DNA of 64,000 nucleotides from Vreelandella sulfidaeris (GTDB taxonomy: Bacteria > Pseudomonadota > Gammaproteobacteria > Pseudomonadales > Halomonadaceae), in the NCBI GenBank assembly GCA_007182875.1, contig AP019514.1:2294001-2358000 (forward strand), written 5' to 3'. Below are positions 31,865 to 43,587 of this stretch, piece by piece. The position numbers and the translations under genes are program-made. Position 1 is the first letter of the stretch; the number at the start of each line of letters is the position of its first letter. The notes under the pieces are model-generated. The model was not told where the DNA came from. It did not search any database and saw only the letters and a list, made by a program, of their open reading frames with translations.

Positions 31865-32874
31865 TGCGTGAATGGTCATCACTCTTAGCGGTAGTGGTGT
31901 CCTTCTTCGGCTCCTCAACCTTCTCAAACGTGACGTCAGCGGTTTCCGCCAAGTTATCTTCCTCAACGATAGGCTCAACAACGTCAGCATCATCAGGATT
32001 GCTCGAACTCACCGGCGTTGCGGCGTGGTGCGTTAACTTACGCAACACACTGCCCACGCGGGCACGCATTTCATGCCGATGAACAATCATATCGACAGTG
32101 CCATGTTCAAGCAGAAATTCGCTGCGCTGGAACCCTTCTGGCAAGGTTTCACGCACCGTTTGCTCGATGACCCGCGGGCCAGCAAAACCAATCAGAGCGT
32201 TGGGCTCGGCAATATTTAGATCGCCCAGCATGGCTAGCGAGGCCGAAACACCGCCAAAGACAGGATCGGTCAATACCGAAATATACGGCACGCCATGTTG
32301 CTTGAGCTTTTCAAGTGCGGCGGATGTCTTGGCCATCTGCATTAGCGAGAAAAGCGCTTCCTGCATGCGCGCCCCCCCTGAGGCAGCAAAGCACACCAGC
32401 GGGATATTCTCTTCCAAAGCGACTGTGGCGGCACGAACAAATTTCTCGCCGACGACCGCCCCATTGAGCCACCCATAAAGGTAAACTCAAAAGCAACAGC
32501 GACCACCGGCAAACCGTCTAACTCACCTCGCATCGCTACCAACGCATCCTTTTCGCCGGTATCTTTTGCGCTGCAGTCAGGCGGTCTTTGTATTTTTTAG
32601 AGTCACGAAATTTCAATCGATCATTGGGTTCGATTTCCGCCGCGATCTCTTCTCGGCCTGGTTTATCCAAGAACCAGTCCAAGCGCTTACGCGCCGTCAA
32701 GCGCAAGTGATGATCGCACTTGGGGCAGACGCTGTTGTGTTTTTCTAGCTCAGGGAGATAGAGAACCGCTTCGCACTTGGGACATTTACGCCAGAGGCCG
32801 TCGGGCACGCTAGCGCGACGGTCTTTACGCTGGATACGACCCATGGAGGGTACGATCTTGTCTAACCAGCTCAT
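31857..32874 (-). CDS. accD: Acetyl-CoA carboxylase carboxyltransferase subunit beta
   Basis: Transfers CO2 from biotin to acetyl-CoA, paired with Acc[14 protein letters not shown] is the usual start. The four-cysteine zinc ribbon is CPKCEAVLY ... CPKCDHHL, then [18 protein letters not shown] and [22 protein letters not shown], then [17 protein letters not shown]. Frame changes near 32565 and 32468. The C-terminal 50 residues form an acidic, low-complexity tail longer than in E. coli. Confidence 0.95.
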
Positions 32875-32967
32875 ATCAAAAGGCTTCCATTATACGTCAA
32901 CGCCTGGCAAAACCAGGCTTGATGAGTGATATCAATCTATTAAAAATAGGCGATAAAGCATTTTGCT

Positions 32968-33768
32968 TTAGGCATCCATCGCCGTACGCATTTCTGCTAA
33001 TACACTTTTCAACTGGCCCGCGATGGTTTCAGGTGCATCGAGACTTTCTGCGATACGGTTAACCAAAGCGCTGCCTACGATCACACCATCAGCGACTTTA
33101 GCCACTTCCGCGGCGGTCACGCCATCGCGGATACCAAAACCAACACAAAGCGGCAAATCGGTCATGCCGCGCAGCGGTGCTAGGTGCTCAGCCACATCAT
33201 CTGCATTTAAGGTGGCGGCGCCTGTCACGCCTTTCAGCGAAACATAGTATAGATAGCCCTCGCCATGGGCGCATATTGTAGCGGCACGCTGATGGGAAGT
33301 GGTAGGCGCAACAAGAAAAATTGCCGCTAAATCACGTGATTTCAATAGTGGCCCGATCTCATCGGCTTCTTCCGGCGGCATATCCACGATCAACACACCA
33401 TCCACGCCTGCACTGGCGGCTTGGTCGGCAAAGTTCTCATAACCAATGCGCTCAATGGGATTTAAGTACCCCATCAGCACGACCGGTGTCGTGGTATCGG
33501 TTTGGCGAAATTCTTTGACCATCTGCATTAGGTCAACAAGCCGTGTGCCTTGCTTTAACGCACGTTCACAGGCTTTTGAATAACGGGACCATCGGCCATC
33601 GGGTCGGAAAAGGGACACCGAGTTCAATGACATCGGCACCGGCGTCTACCAGAGCGTGCATAAAGCCCACTGTATGGTGTGGCGCTGGATCCCCTGCGGT
33701 GATGTAGGGATCAGAGCCTTGCGGCCCTGCTGTTTAAGTTCACTGAAACGCTGATCAATACGGTTCAT
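32968..33768 (-). CDS. trpA: Tryptophan synthase alpha chain
   Basis: Cleaves indole-3-glycerol phosphate to indole. [11 protein letters not shown] starts the protein, with the catalytic [19 protein letters not shown] (Glu) and [14 protein letters not shown] (Asp). [11 protein letters not shown] and [14 protein letters not shown] follow. About 266 residues. The frame changes near 33700 and 33590 in the N-terminal quarter. It follows trpB after 23 bases. Confidence 0.95.
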
Positions 33769-33791
33769 GCTTACCCTTAAAAAAGCTGCCC

Positions 33792-35030
33792 TTAAAATTC
33801 AATGCCATCAATGTTGGCCACCGTCATGATATCTTTATCGCCGCGTCCCGAAAGGTTGACCACAATGTGTTGGTCAGGACGCATCGTAGGCGCCAACACC
33901 TTGGCATGGGCCAGGGCGTGTGCCGACTCCAAAGCGGGCATAATGCCTTCCATCCGTGTCAGCTCGCGGAACGCTTCCAACACTTCTTTATCATTGGCTG
34001 TCACATAGCTAACCCGCCCTACGTCTTTCCAGAGCGAGTGCTCAGGCCCTACCCCGGGATAATCCAGGCCGGCTGAAATGGAGTGAGTATCCGACACTTG
34101 GCCAGCGTCGTCTGACATTAAATAAGTGCGGTTGCCATGCAATACCCCGCGAGGCGCGTTAGATGACAGAGGCGCCGCATGGCGGCCCGTTTCAACGCCA
34201 TCACCACCTGCTTCAACGCCATACATAGCGACGTCGTCATCTTCCACAAAGGGGTAGAACAAGCCCAACGCATTTGAGCCACCGCCAACGCAGGCGATCA
34301 GCGCGTCAGGAGACGTCCGATCTGCTCCAACGATTGACGGCGCGCTTCACGCCCGACTACCGCGTTGAAATCACGTACAAGCAGCGGATAAGGATGCGGT
34401 CCAGCCACCGTACCGATGATATAGAAAGTGGTATCAACGTTGGTGACCCAGTCACGCAGCGCTTCGTTCATGGCATCTTTGAGCGTACGCGTGCCTGATT
34501 CGACCGGGATTACACGTGCGCCGAGCAAATGCATTCGGTAAACGTTCAGCTTCTGGCGTTGAACGTCATCAGCGCCCATATAGACATCGCATTCAAGACC
34601 CAAGCGAGCAGCCACGGTGGCCGAGGCAACGCCATGCTGACCTGCGCCTGTCTCGGCAATAATGCGAGGCTTACCGGCTTTTTGCCAGCAGCGCCTGACC
34701 AATAGTGTTATTAACCTTGTGAGCACCCGTATGGTTCAGGTCTTCACGTTTTAACCATATCTGGGCGCCCCCAAGGCTGTTCGACCAACGCTCAGCATGG
34801 TAAAGCGGAGATGGACGACCTACATAATGGGCTAAGTCATAGTCGAATTCAGCCTGAAAATCGGGATCGTCACGCAGGCTTAAGTACGTTTTCTCCAGCT
34901 CTTCCAAAGCAAAGCTGAGGGTTTCTGACACAAACCGGCCGCCATAGGGGCCAAAATGACCACGGGCATCCGGCATTCGGGTCAGGTCGCTGAACTTCGT
35001 CTTTGGGGTAGGCGTCGCAGAATCAGTCAC
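33792..35030 (-). CDS. trpB: Tryptophan synthase beta chain
   Basis: Condenses indole with serine using [29 protein letters not shown] and the PLP lysine in [22 protein letters not shown] are clear. [27 protein letters not shown] and LSGRGDKDI follow. About 413 residues. Frame changes near 34680 and 34313. A gap of about 108 bases without a gene separates it from trpF. Confidence 0.95.
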
Positions 35031-35138
35031 AGAGATACCTCACAAGATCGCCAGAACAGGCAAACAGTAAATGAATTAACTTAAAAACGTCGCTCGATAA
35101 AATACCTATCAGCCATACAAGCCAACACCGGACGTGCT

Positions 35139-35777
35139 CTAGCGCGCGTTAGCTAGCGCCACATGACGGACGAAAGAGGCCATTTTATTAGCATCTTTAC
35201 AGCCGTAAGAGGCTTCAATACCGCCGGACACATCCACCGCATAGGGCCCTACTTGGCGCACAGCGTCAGCGATGTTATCAGCAGTCAGCCCACCGGCGAG
35301 GATAACAGGTTTTGCTAGTTTTGCGGGGATTCTCGACCAATCAAACGTTTCCCCTGTACCGCCCGGCACGCCCGGTCGGTAAGCATCCAATAGTAGTGCT
35401 TGAGCCAACCCATAGCGTTCAGTTTCATGCACCAAGTCTATTTCTTCGTGCATGCGAAGCGCCTTCATCCAGGGTAGCGAGTAGCGCTGACACTCCTCGG
35501 GCGTTTCGTTGCCATGAAATTGCAGCATATCCAAATAGGGCAAACAGCGCTCAATGAACTCCGCCGGTTGATCAACAAAGAGTCCTACACGAGTCACAAA
35601 CGCAGGAACCCGGGCAGACAGGCTCGCCAACTGCTCAATAGAGAGTCCGCGTTTACTGTTAGGCCACATCACAAAGCCTAATGCGTCTACTCCCAGCGAC
35701 ACAGCAAGGTCAATATCCTCGGCGCGAGTAAGCCCACAGAATTTAATTCGGGTGCGGGTTAGCGATAGATGACTCAT
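35139..35777 (-). CDS. trpF: Phosphoribosylanthranilate isomerase
   Basis: Third step of the tryptophan branch. Intact 212-residue TIM barrel with IKFCGLTRAEDIDLAVSLGVDALGF (catalytic Cys), LQFHGNETPEEC, LLLDAYRPGVPGGTGETFDW and VILAGGLTADNIADAV, ending in DVSGGIEASYGCKDANKM. Its ATG overlaps the corrected truA stop (TCATGAG), so it is coupled to truA. Confidence 0.96.
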   Translation of the reverse strand: MSHLSLTRTRIKFCGLTRAEDIDLAVSLGVDALGFVMWPNSKRGLSIEQLASLSARVPAFVTRVGLFVDQPAEFIERCLPYLDMLQFHGNETPEECQRYSLPWMKALRMHEEIDLVHETERYGLAQALLLDAYRPGVPGGTGETFDWSRIPAKLAKPVILAGGLTADNIADAVRQVGPYAVDVSGGIEASYGCKDANKMASFVRHVALANAR

Positions 35778-36714
35778 GACGATGCCTCCTGTTCAGGGTT
35801 AGCTGCCTTCTTACTGAGCGAACGACTGCGTCGGTACGCGACGCGAGGCGTATCCGGCAGCTCACGCTCCCCGTCCATTCACCCGTAAATGATAGCAAAT
35901 GCGGCCCCAGCGGCTCTTTGGGTAAGTCAAAGCGCTCGTCATAAACCGAGTCAACAAAATGCAGCCCGCAAGCAGGCGCCGTCACGTCTCCTTTACGGCG
36001 ATTTTTTAGCGCCAGCAACTCACCTATATATGACTCTTCCTGAGCGCCTCGCCCAACACTGACCAGCGCTCCGGCAATGTTACGAATCATATGATGTAAG
36101 AAGGCGTTGCCTTGAACATCAATCATGACTAGCTGGCCGTAGCGTTTGACATCAATAAAGTGCAGATGTCGCCAGGGCGTTTTCGATTGACAACCAGCAG
36201 CACGAAAGCTGGAAAAATCATGCTCGCCTACCAACGCCTGGGCGGCTCGATGCATAGCATCGGCGTCTAGCGGATCGCGACACCAGGTCACATTGGCGCG
36301 CTCCAATACCGGGCGGCTTATTTGATTCAGCAGTACATAGCGATAACGCCGGCCCAATGCGCACAGCCGAGAATGAAAGTCATCGCCTACCGGCTTAACC
36401 CAACGCACGGCAACATCTCTTGGCAAATGGGTGTTGGCGCCAAAGATCCAGGCCTTTTCAGAGCGCCCTACTGGCGGGTCAAAATGGATGATCTGGCGCG
36501 TCGCGTGCACACCAGAATCGGTGCGTCCACTGGCGTGAATCTGGATAGGCTCGTTGGCTACCCTGGTCAGCGCTTCCTCCAATGAAGCTTGAACAGAGGC
36601 AGCGTGCTTAAGGCGCTGAAAGCCGCAGTAACGGGTACCATCATACTCAATACCCATTGCCAGCCGACCAGTGAGCGGAATTTTCTCATCGAAGTGATAG
36701 AACAGCGTCATCAA
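35774..36714 (-). CDS. truA: tRNA pseudouridine(38-40) synthase
   Basis: Isomerises U38-40 in the anticodon arm. AMGIEYDGTRYCGFQ, the catalytic ASGRTDSGVHATRQIIHF, NTHLPRDVAVRW, RRYRYVLLN and GNAFLHHMIRNIAGAL are present. About 313 residues. The frame changes near 35870; correcting it gives the end SLSKKAANPEQEASS overlapping trpF. The first 18 residues before AMGIEYDG may be a leader or the start may be later. It follows fimV after six bases. Confidence 0.94.
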
Positions 36715-36720
36715 GCCACG

Positions 36721-38848
36721 TCATTTTGAAGATTTTGAAGGTTCGCTATTATCCAGCCCTCGTGGCTTGAATGCTACCTCTTCAATTTCCCACTCTTCTT
36801 CAATCGGTCGACGTGGCTTTTTTAACCGTGGGCGGGGGACTTTCGGTAGTAAACTCCACCGTCGGTTGCAGTAGGTTTTCGCCACGTTGCTCCACACTGC
36901 TTTTTTACGGCGCCATTCAAGCTAGGTGGGTGGTAATCGACAGAGCGATGCCTAGCATCGTCAGACGCTTCGTAGCCTTTCTCTGTTGGCTGTACCTGAA
37001 CCGCGGCCACTCGCTCAGTCGCCCCCAAATCCGCATTGAGAGAAGCCAGCATTTGACGCATGGACTCAGCGCTGGGCGGCGGTGCTAAGGAAACGTTTTC
37101 AGACCTGTTAACCTCCAGCCCTAAACGCTGCCGGCGCCCCTGCTCCGCCAAACCGGCTGCCTGGCTCTTTTCATAGCTCTTTTCATAGCTCTTTTCATAG
37201 CTCTTTTCATAGCTCTTTTCATAGCTGAGCGTGCCTTCATACTCAAGCGCCTGCTCTTGATCATTGACCAGCCATTGATCGGGATTGAGCGACGAAACTG
37301 GTTGAGTAGCGGGCTTATTGAATTCGGGCTTGGTCTCGAACTCGTGCTCTTCCTTAATGGCTGTTTTTTTTCTCGGTCCCATTCTGCTGCGCGTTAACGT
37401 CAGCATCATTCGATTGCGCGGGATAAATGACGGGGCAGCCTCATGCCTAACTTTTGCCTCGGCTGTTGCGCGAGGAGTGACTGCAGGCTTTACCACTGGC
37501 TCAGCAAATGAGCTATCTTCCCAGGTATCTTCCCGGCGTTTGCGTAACCATACCAACAGCGCCACCAAAAGTGCGATGGCAACTAACGCCAGAGGCCACT
37601 GGTAGCGTGCCATCAAGGCGGACACACTCTGGTCCTCCCCATACTGGCGGCGAGCGGCGCGGGCTCTTGCTCTCGGGCAGTCAACGCCTCACTTAACGCC
37701 TGCGTCAGCGAGGCGACTTCGCCCTAAGCTCGTTAAGTTCGGCACGCATTAATGCACGCTCTTCCAGTACTTGCTGGAGTGTCGTTTGGCTTAAGCGCAG
37801 TTGCTCGGTTAACTCTGCCCGGGTTAGCGCCTCGGGCTCATTGGTTGCCTCTTCTAGCACTGCTTGATCGTTTACTTTGGGCTCGTCCGCGTCAGGCTCA
37901 CTTGGTTCAGTCCCGCCCGCAACCAGTGCACTGTCGGGCTTAAACGTGCTACTTGCTTCACCACTTTCCTCAACACTTGCCTCATCACCTTCCTCATGAA
38001 GGGTTTGGGTAGCGTCTACAGCGATGTCTGAAACAGCGATAGCTTCATTTTCAGGTAACGGCGTCGCCTGCAGTGTGCCATTGCGGCGGGCGCGCCATGC
38101 TTCATTCATCGCTTTAATCGCCGCATCCGCATCGCGATGAGGGTGCGCCAGAATACGCTCACGATCGGGTATACGCAGCGTTTGGCCTGCACGCATGTCA
38201 TGTATATTCCCGCTCGGAAAAATATCGGGATTGGCTTCCAACAGCGCCACCATCATCTGTTGAACGCTAGACTGTGGCGGTTTGACGCGTTCTGCGACCC
38301 CCAAAGCGTATCGCCACTACCCACATAGGCACTACGGTCCTTGTCAGGTTCGTTTACACGCGGTGGGGTTGTCGGATTGGCTGCAACCGTTGGCATTGCA
38401 GCAGTGGTATTTTGCGCGGTGGCAGTGGCGACTTGGACAGTAGAAGCGGTTTGCGCATAGCCCTGGGGTCGAACAGAAGGGTCACATCATGCGCTTGCTG
38501 CCCACCAGGGTATTCAATGGTTAGTAGTAGCTCCAGCCAAGGCTCCTCCATCGCCTGCTGTGAACTTAAGCGCACTTGAAGGTGGCCCTGCTGCTCTTGA
38601 ACCCGAGCGCGCACACTGGCTGCTAACGGCGTCCATTCAAGCCCTGCTGCGGCAAAATCTGACGGTTCGGCAACGCTGACACGAATATCATCAGGCGCGT
38701 AATCGCTGCTTTCCAGCAGAGGTATTGAGGCGTCTAAAGGCGCATCCAAATAGGAGCTGACATTCGCCTGCCCCAACCCAACGGCCAGCGCGAAAGGACT
38801 AACTGCACTCAGCGAGAGCCATGTAATCCATGTCAGTGTATTTTTCAT
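36721..38848 (-). CDS. fimV: FimV/HubP-type polar landmark protein
   Basis: Large inner-membrane protein with periplasmic LysM, associated with polar organisation and type-IV pilus/motility regulation. After a signal peptide (MKNTLTWITWLSLSAVSPFALA) come the FimV N-terminal domain (LGQANVSSYLDAPLDASIPLL) and a LysM-like part (GDTLWGVAERVKPPQSSVQQM ... RAGQTLRIPD). A Glu-rich region, a coiled coil (RAELTEQLRLSQTTLQQVLEER), a transmembrane helix (WPLALVAIALLVALLVWL) and a charged cytoplasmic part with YEKS repeats follow. About 700 residues, shorter than Pseudomonas FimV. Frame changes near 38465, 38300, 37720, 37640 and 36890. Confidence 0.85.
37165..37224 (-). repeat. Five perfect 12-bp tandem repeats inside fimV
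   Basis: CTCTTTTCATAG on the plus strand occurs five times without a gap. In the fimV frame each unit encodes four residues of the type YEKS, giving five copies. The unit is a multiple of three, so copy-number change would keep the reading frame. Confidence 0.95.
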
Positions 38849-38972
38849 GAATGTTCCCTGGTGACGCCACATACTCTTTAACCGATGAAGCAATCTTATT
38901 GTATTACTCCAATTTAATTATAACTTAACGAAATAGCGCCACTTTTCCCACTACTGTGATTAATAAAGACGT

Positions 38973-39004
38973 AAAACGGGAAGCTGCATACAGCTTCCCG
39001 TTTT
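38973..39004 (-). terminator. Terminator between asd and fimV
   Basis: AAAACGGGAAGCTG, loop CATA, CAGCTTCCCGTTTT. It separates leuCDB-asd from fimV-truA-trp transcripts, at least in part. Confidence 0.9.
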
Positions 39005-39029
39005 CGATTGGCGTACTACACAAGCTTTT

Positions 39030-40141
39030 TTACTGTTCGCGTAGAATCTTCAGCATCCGCTTGAGCGGTTCTGCAGCGCCCCACAGCAACTGGTCACCTA
39101 CGCTAAACGCAGATAGATATTCACCACCCATTTGCAGCTTACGCAGGCGGCCAACCGGTACCTGCAGCGTACCCGTTACGGCAGACGGCGTTAGCCCAGC
39201 GATGGTGGCATCTTTATCATTCGGGATTAGCTTGACCCACTCATTGTGCTTGGCAATACGCTCTTCGATCTCGTCTATCGGCACATCCTGCTTCAGCTTG
39301 ATCGTGAACGCCTGGCTATGTGAGCGCATCGCGCCGATACGGACACAAAGACCATCAATGGGGATCGGGTTATCACCAAGACCAAGAATTTTATTGGTCT
39401 CAACGCTGCCTTTCCATTCTTCGCGGCTCTGGCCATTTTCGAGCTTGCTATCAATCCATGGCAGCAGGCCACCGGCAAGTGGCGCAGCAAAGTTGTCAAT
39501 CGGGAAGTCGCCTCCCGCATAGCGGCGGTGACTTTACGATCAATATCCAGGATCGCACTAGAGGTATCCTTTAGCTCTTCGCCTACGCTGTCGCGCAGCT
39601 GCCCCATTTGGTTGAGCAATTCACGCATGTGCTTAGCGCCCGAGCCAGAAGCTGCCTGATAGGTCATGGAGGTCATCCACTCGACCATATCGGCTTCAAA
39701 CAGACCGCCTAAGCCCATTAGCATCAGACTGACAGTGCAGTTGCCACCGACAAACGTTTTAGCCCCTTTGGCCAGCTGATCGTCGATCACCTTGCGATTA
39801 ACCGGGTCCAGCACGATCGTTGCTTCATCTTCCATACGCAGAGTACTGGCGGCGTCGATCCAGTAGCCTTTCCAGCCTGCGCTACGCAGATCTTTATAGA
39901 CCGGTTTGGTGTAATCACCGCCTTGGCAGGTGACGACGACATCCAGCGCTTTAAGCGCTTCGATATCATAGGCGTCTTTCAGCGGAGGGACGTCCACACC
40001 GATATCGGGGCCAGGCTGACCAACCTGGGAAGTGGTGAAGAATACCGGCTCAATACCGTTAAAATCCCCATCTTCCTGCATGCGCTGCATCAGCACTGAG
40101 CCAACCATACCGCGCCATCCCACGAAACCGACTTTCAACAT
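39030..40141 (-). CDS. asd: Aspartate-semialdehyde dehydrogenase
   Basis: Makes aspartate semialdehyde for Lys, Thr, Met and diaminopimelate. [18 protein letters not shown] is the NADP site. [19 protein letters not shown] holds the catalytic Cys, and [17 protein letters not shown] and [20 protein letters not shown] follow, all of the gammaproteobacterial long form. About 370 residues. The frame changes once near 39520 ([21 protein letters not shown]). It lies between leuB and fimV as in Pseudomonas. Confidence 0.96.
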
Positions 40142-40211
40142 ATGAAGTCCTCCTGTAAAGAATGAGTGCCTCTATTATACACACTTCTTTACGCTGATTT
40201 TGAAACCGCTC

Positions 40212-41291
40212 TTACTGCTTAGCAAAGGCTGCCAGCACTGCATCGCCCATGGCGTCGGTGCCGATAGTTTGCATACCCTCTGAGGCGATATCCGCGGTGC
40301 GCAGCCCTCATCCAATACGCTGCCTACGGCAGCTTCAATGCGCTCTGCCATGGCATTTTCATTCAGTGAATAGCGCAGCATCATAGCTACAGAGAGCATC
40401 ATCGCCAGCGGGTTAGCCACATTTTTACCGGCGATGTCCGGCGCACTACCGTGGCACGGCTCGTACATGCCCTGCCCGCTTTCGTTCAGCGAGGCAGAAG
40501 GCAGCATGCCGATGGAGCCGGTCAGCATGGCGGCGGCATCAGAGAGAATATCGCCAAACATATTGCCGGTGACCACCACATCAAACTGCTTGGGCGCGCG
40601 CACCAGCTGCATGGCGGCGTTATCGACGTACATGTGCGTTAGCTCGACGTCCGGGTACTCTGGCGCCAAACGCTCCATCACTTCACGCCACAGAATGGTG
40701 ACTTCCAGTACGTTGGCTTTATCCACCGAGCAAAGCTTCTTGCCGCGCTTCTGGGCCATGTCAAACGCCACGCGACCAATACGCTCAATTTCGCTCTCGG
40801 AGTAGATATAGGTGTTAAAACCGACCCGCTCGCCGTTACGTACTTCAATGCCACGCGGCTGGCCGAAGTAGATGCCACCGGTGAGTTCGCGAACGATCAT
40901 GATGTCCAGCCCAGCGACCAGCTCTGGCTTCAGGCTTGAGGCACTGGCCAACTGCGGGTAGAGCATTGCCGGTCGTAAATTGCCGAACAAACCCAGGTTT
41001 TTGCGCAGGCCCAGCAGGCCCTTTTCAGGACGCTTGGAAAGATCTTCAATTTTGTCCCACTTGGGGCCACCCACGGCACCCAGCAAAATTGCACTAGCGG
41101 CTTTGGCTTTTTCCAGTGTTTCCGGGGGGCAGCGGTTCGCCGTGAACATCATAAGCGGAGCCGCCCACCAAGCCTTCTTCTACTTCAATATCCAAGCCTG
41201 CTTCTTGGCACGCTTTCAACAACCGTGCCGCCTGGGCAGCAATCTCAGGGCCAATACCATCACCCGGCAGCAATAAAACCTTATGCGTCAT
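40212..41291 (-). CDS. leuB: 3-isopropylmalate dehydrogenase
   Basis: Third step of leucine synthesis, NAD-dependent. [61 protein letters not shown] and [21 protein letters not shown] are clear. Frame changes near 41125 ([12 protein letters not shown]) and near 40307; the second correction gives the end [20 protein letters not shown] and so on. About 359 residues. Confidence 0.95.
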
Positions 41292-41326
41292 GCTGAATCC
41301 TTAGCATTTAATAGTTGAAGACTGAC

Positions 41327-41973
41327 TTACGCGGACTGACGAAATAGCCAGGGGCGTGCGGCTTTATGCTTCTGCTCAAAGCACGAATGGCGTCTTCGTC
41401 TTTTAACGTCAGACCAATATCGTCAAGCCCTTCCAGCAGGCAGTGCTTGCGGAACTCATCCACTTCAAATTCTAAAATCTCGCCGCTGGGAGTAATAACC
41501 CGCTGATTCTCCAAATCCACATCCAACGGGTAGCCTTCGTTAGCGTCTACCTCGGCAAACAGGCGATCAATTACGTCTTCCGGGAAAGTGATCAGCAATA
41601 TGCCGTTCTTGAATGAGTTGTTATAGAAAATATCGGCAAAACTGGGCGCAATCACCACTTTGAAACCGAAATCTTCCAGTGCCCAAGGCGCGTGCTCACG
41701 AGAGCTGCCGCAGCCAAAGTTGCGCCGCGTCAACAGTATTTCAGCGCCGCTGTAGCGCGGCTGATTTAAGACGAAGTCTGGGTTCAGCGGGCGCTGTGAG
41801 CAATCCTGCCCCGGCTGACCTTCATCCAAGTAGCGCAGTTCGTCAAACAGGTTAACGCCGAAGCCGGTGCGCTTGATCGACTTCAAAAACTGCTTCGGGA
41901 TAATCAAATCGGTATCGACGTTGGCGCGATCAAGGGGCGCTACTACGCCTTCAAAACGAGTAAATTTTTTCAT
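41327..41973 (-). CDS. leuD: 3-isopropylmalate dehydratase small subunit
   Basis: Swivel domain of isopropylmalate isomerase, partner of Leu[38 protein letters not shown] and [18 protein letters not shown] segments are typical. Near 41377 one T is missing; restored, the protein ends [18 protein letters not shown], the usual LeuD terminus, at about 215 residues. It starts three bases after leuC. Confidence 0.95.
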
Positions 41974-41976
41974 GGC

Positions 41977-43428
41977 TTAGGCCTCCTGCGCGTGAGTGGC
42001 GTCGTTGGCGGGCAAGGTCCGCACATCAACAAAGTGACCGGCGATCGCCGCTGCCGCTGCCATCGCAGGGCTAACCAAGTGCGTGCGGCCACCGTAGCCT
42101 TGGCGCCCTTCAAAATTACGGTTAGAAGTAGAGGCGCAGTGTTCACCGGCTCCCAGCTTATCCGCATTCATGGCCAAACACATGGAGCAGCCGGGCTCAC
42201 GCCACTCGAAGCCCGCTTCAATAAATATCTTATCCAAACCTTCCGCTTCGGCTTGTCGTTTCACCAAGCCAGACCCCGGCACCACCATGGCCAGCTTGAT
42301 AGAATCAGCGACTTTGTTGCCTTTGGCGACCTTGGCGGCTTCGCGTAAATCTTCGATACGCGAGTTCGTGCAAGACCCGATAAAGATTTTATCCAACTTG
42401 ATATCAGTAATTTTCTGGTTGGCGTGAAGCCCCATGTACTCCAGTGCGCGGGTATGGCTGCGCTGCACGGTTTCATCCAGCGCGGCGAACGGATCAGGCA
42501 CTTGACCGGATATACCAGTAACCATTTCCGGGCTGGTACCCCAGCTCACCTGTGGCTCGATCTCTTCAGCCTGCAAAGTAACAACTTTATCGAACTGCGC
42601 ATCGTCATCAGACACCAGATTGCGCCAATCCGCCACGGCTGCTTCCCACTGCTCAGCGGTAGGCGCAAAGGGACGCTTGCCAAGGTAATCAATGGTGGTG
42701 TCGTCGACCGCGATCAAACCTACCCGTGCACCTGCTTCAATGGCCATGTTGCACACCGTCATGCGCCCTTCCATAGAGAGCGAAGCAATCGCACTACCGG
42801 CAAACTCAATCGCATAACCAGTGCCGCCAGCGGTGCCGATCTTGCCGATAATCGCCAGCACCACGTCTTTAGCCGTGACGCCCAAACCCAGCTCGCCTTC
42901 CACGCGCACCTGCATATTCTTCATTTTTGCGCCAGCAGACACTGGGTCGCCATCACGTGCTCGACCTCTGACGTGCCGATACCGTGAGCCAAGGCGCCGA
43001 ATGCGCCGTGGGTCGCGGTGTGGGGAGTCGCCACATACCACGGTCATGCCCGGAAGCGTTGCGCCCTGCTCGGGGCCGACCACGTGCACGATGCCCTGGC
43101 GTGGGTCGTTGATTTTGAACTCTTCGATGCCGTACTCAAGGCAGTTATCGTCCAGGGTCTGTACCTGAATCAGCGATACCGGGTCTTTAATACCGCTATT
43201 GCCCTCGGCGCGCTCTTTAATGGTCGTCGGCACGTTGTGATCAGGCGTGGCCAAGTTGGCATCCAAGCGCCATGGTTTGCGGTTTGCCAAACGCAGGCCT
43301 TCAAACGCTTGCGGTGAAGTCACTTCGTGCAGCAGCTGGCGGTCGATGTAGATCAACGCGGTGCCGTCATCGCGCTGCTTGACCAAGTGCTGGTTCCAAA
43401 GCTTGTCGTAAAGGGTTTGACCTGACAT
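41977..43428 (-). CDS. leuC: 3-isopropylmalate dehydratase large subunit
   Basis: Aconitase-like 4Fe-4S enzyme of leucine synthesis, about 483 residues. [36 protein letters not shown] and [17 protein letters not shown] are visible, and the cluster cysteines lie in the latter and in [13 protein letters not shown]. Between about 42935 and 43030 the frame is displaced and later restored, so [17 protein letters not shown] is only readable in another frame. I take this as two compensating errors because the displaced stretch is strictly conserved in the family. Confidence 0.95.
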   Translation of the reverse strand: MSGQTLYDKLWNQHLVKQRDDGTALIYIDRQLLHEVTSPQAFEGLRLANRKPWRLDANLATPDHNVPTTIKERAEGNSGIKDPVSLIQVQTLDDNCLEYGIEEFKINDPRQGIVHVVGPEQGATLPGMTVVCGDSPHRDPRRIRRLGSRYRHVRGRARDGDPVSAGAKMKNMQVRVEGELGLGVTAKDVVLAIIGKIGTAGGTGYAIEFAGSAIASLSMEGRMTVCNMAIEAGARVGLIAVDDTTIDYLGKRPFAPTAEQWEAAVADWRNLVSDDDAQFDKVVTLQAEEIEPQVSWGTSPEMVTGISGQVPDPFAALDETVQRSHTRALEYMGLHANQKITDIKLDKIFIGSCTNSRIEDLREAAKVAKGNKVADSIKLAMVVPGSGLVKRQAEAEGLDKIFIEAGFEWREPGCSMCLAMNADKLGAGEHCASTSNRNFEGRQGYGGRTHLVSPAMAAAAAIAGHFVDVRTLPANDATHAQEA

Positions 43429-43550
43429 ATGGCTCTCCTGGGCGACTGCCCTGCTAGTTCGGTATGGCAGCCTCTGCGTGCTGCTTATATTTCGATAGCA
43501 CGAGTGTTACGCGACTCGTACATAAAAGCAATTCATGTTATTCATAGATT

Positions 43551-43575
43551 GGATTCCATATAGGAATACCTATTC
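43551..43575 (+). promoter_or_regulatory. LysR-type operator candidate between leuC and lysR gene
   Basis: GGATTCC-ATATA-GGAATACC, overlapping ATAGG-AATA-CCTAT, gives nested dyads of the T-N11-A type close to the start of the LysR gene. Such sites usually serve both autoregulation and control of the divergent operon. Confidence 0.5.
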
Positions 43576-43587
43576 AAGGATGCGTCA

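Noticed and set aside
36771..37088. Plus-strand frame opposite fimV
   Set aside because: Antisense to the fimV C-terminal region with no initiation signal or family features.
37165..37224. Tandem repeats in fimV as a CRISPR array
   Set aside because: Units are 12 bases with no spacers and lie in a coding frame.
42935..43030. Divergent peptide segment in LeuC as a real sequence variant
   Set aside because: The strictly conserved [17 protein letters not shown] is readable in the adjacent frame over the same bases, so two compensating base errors explain it.
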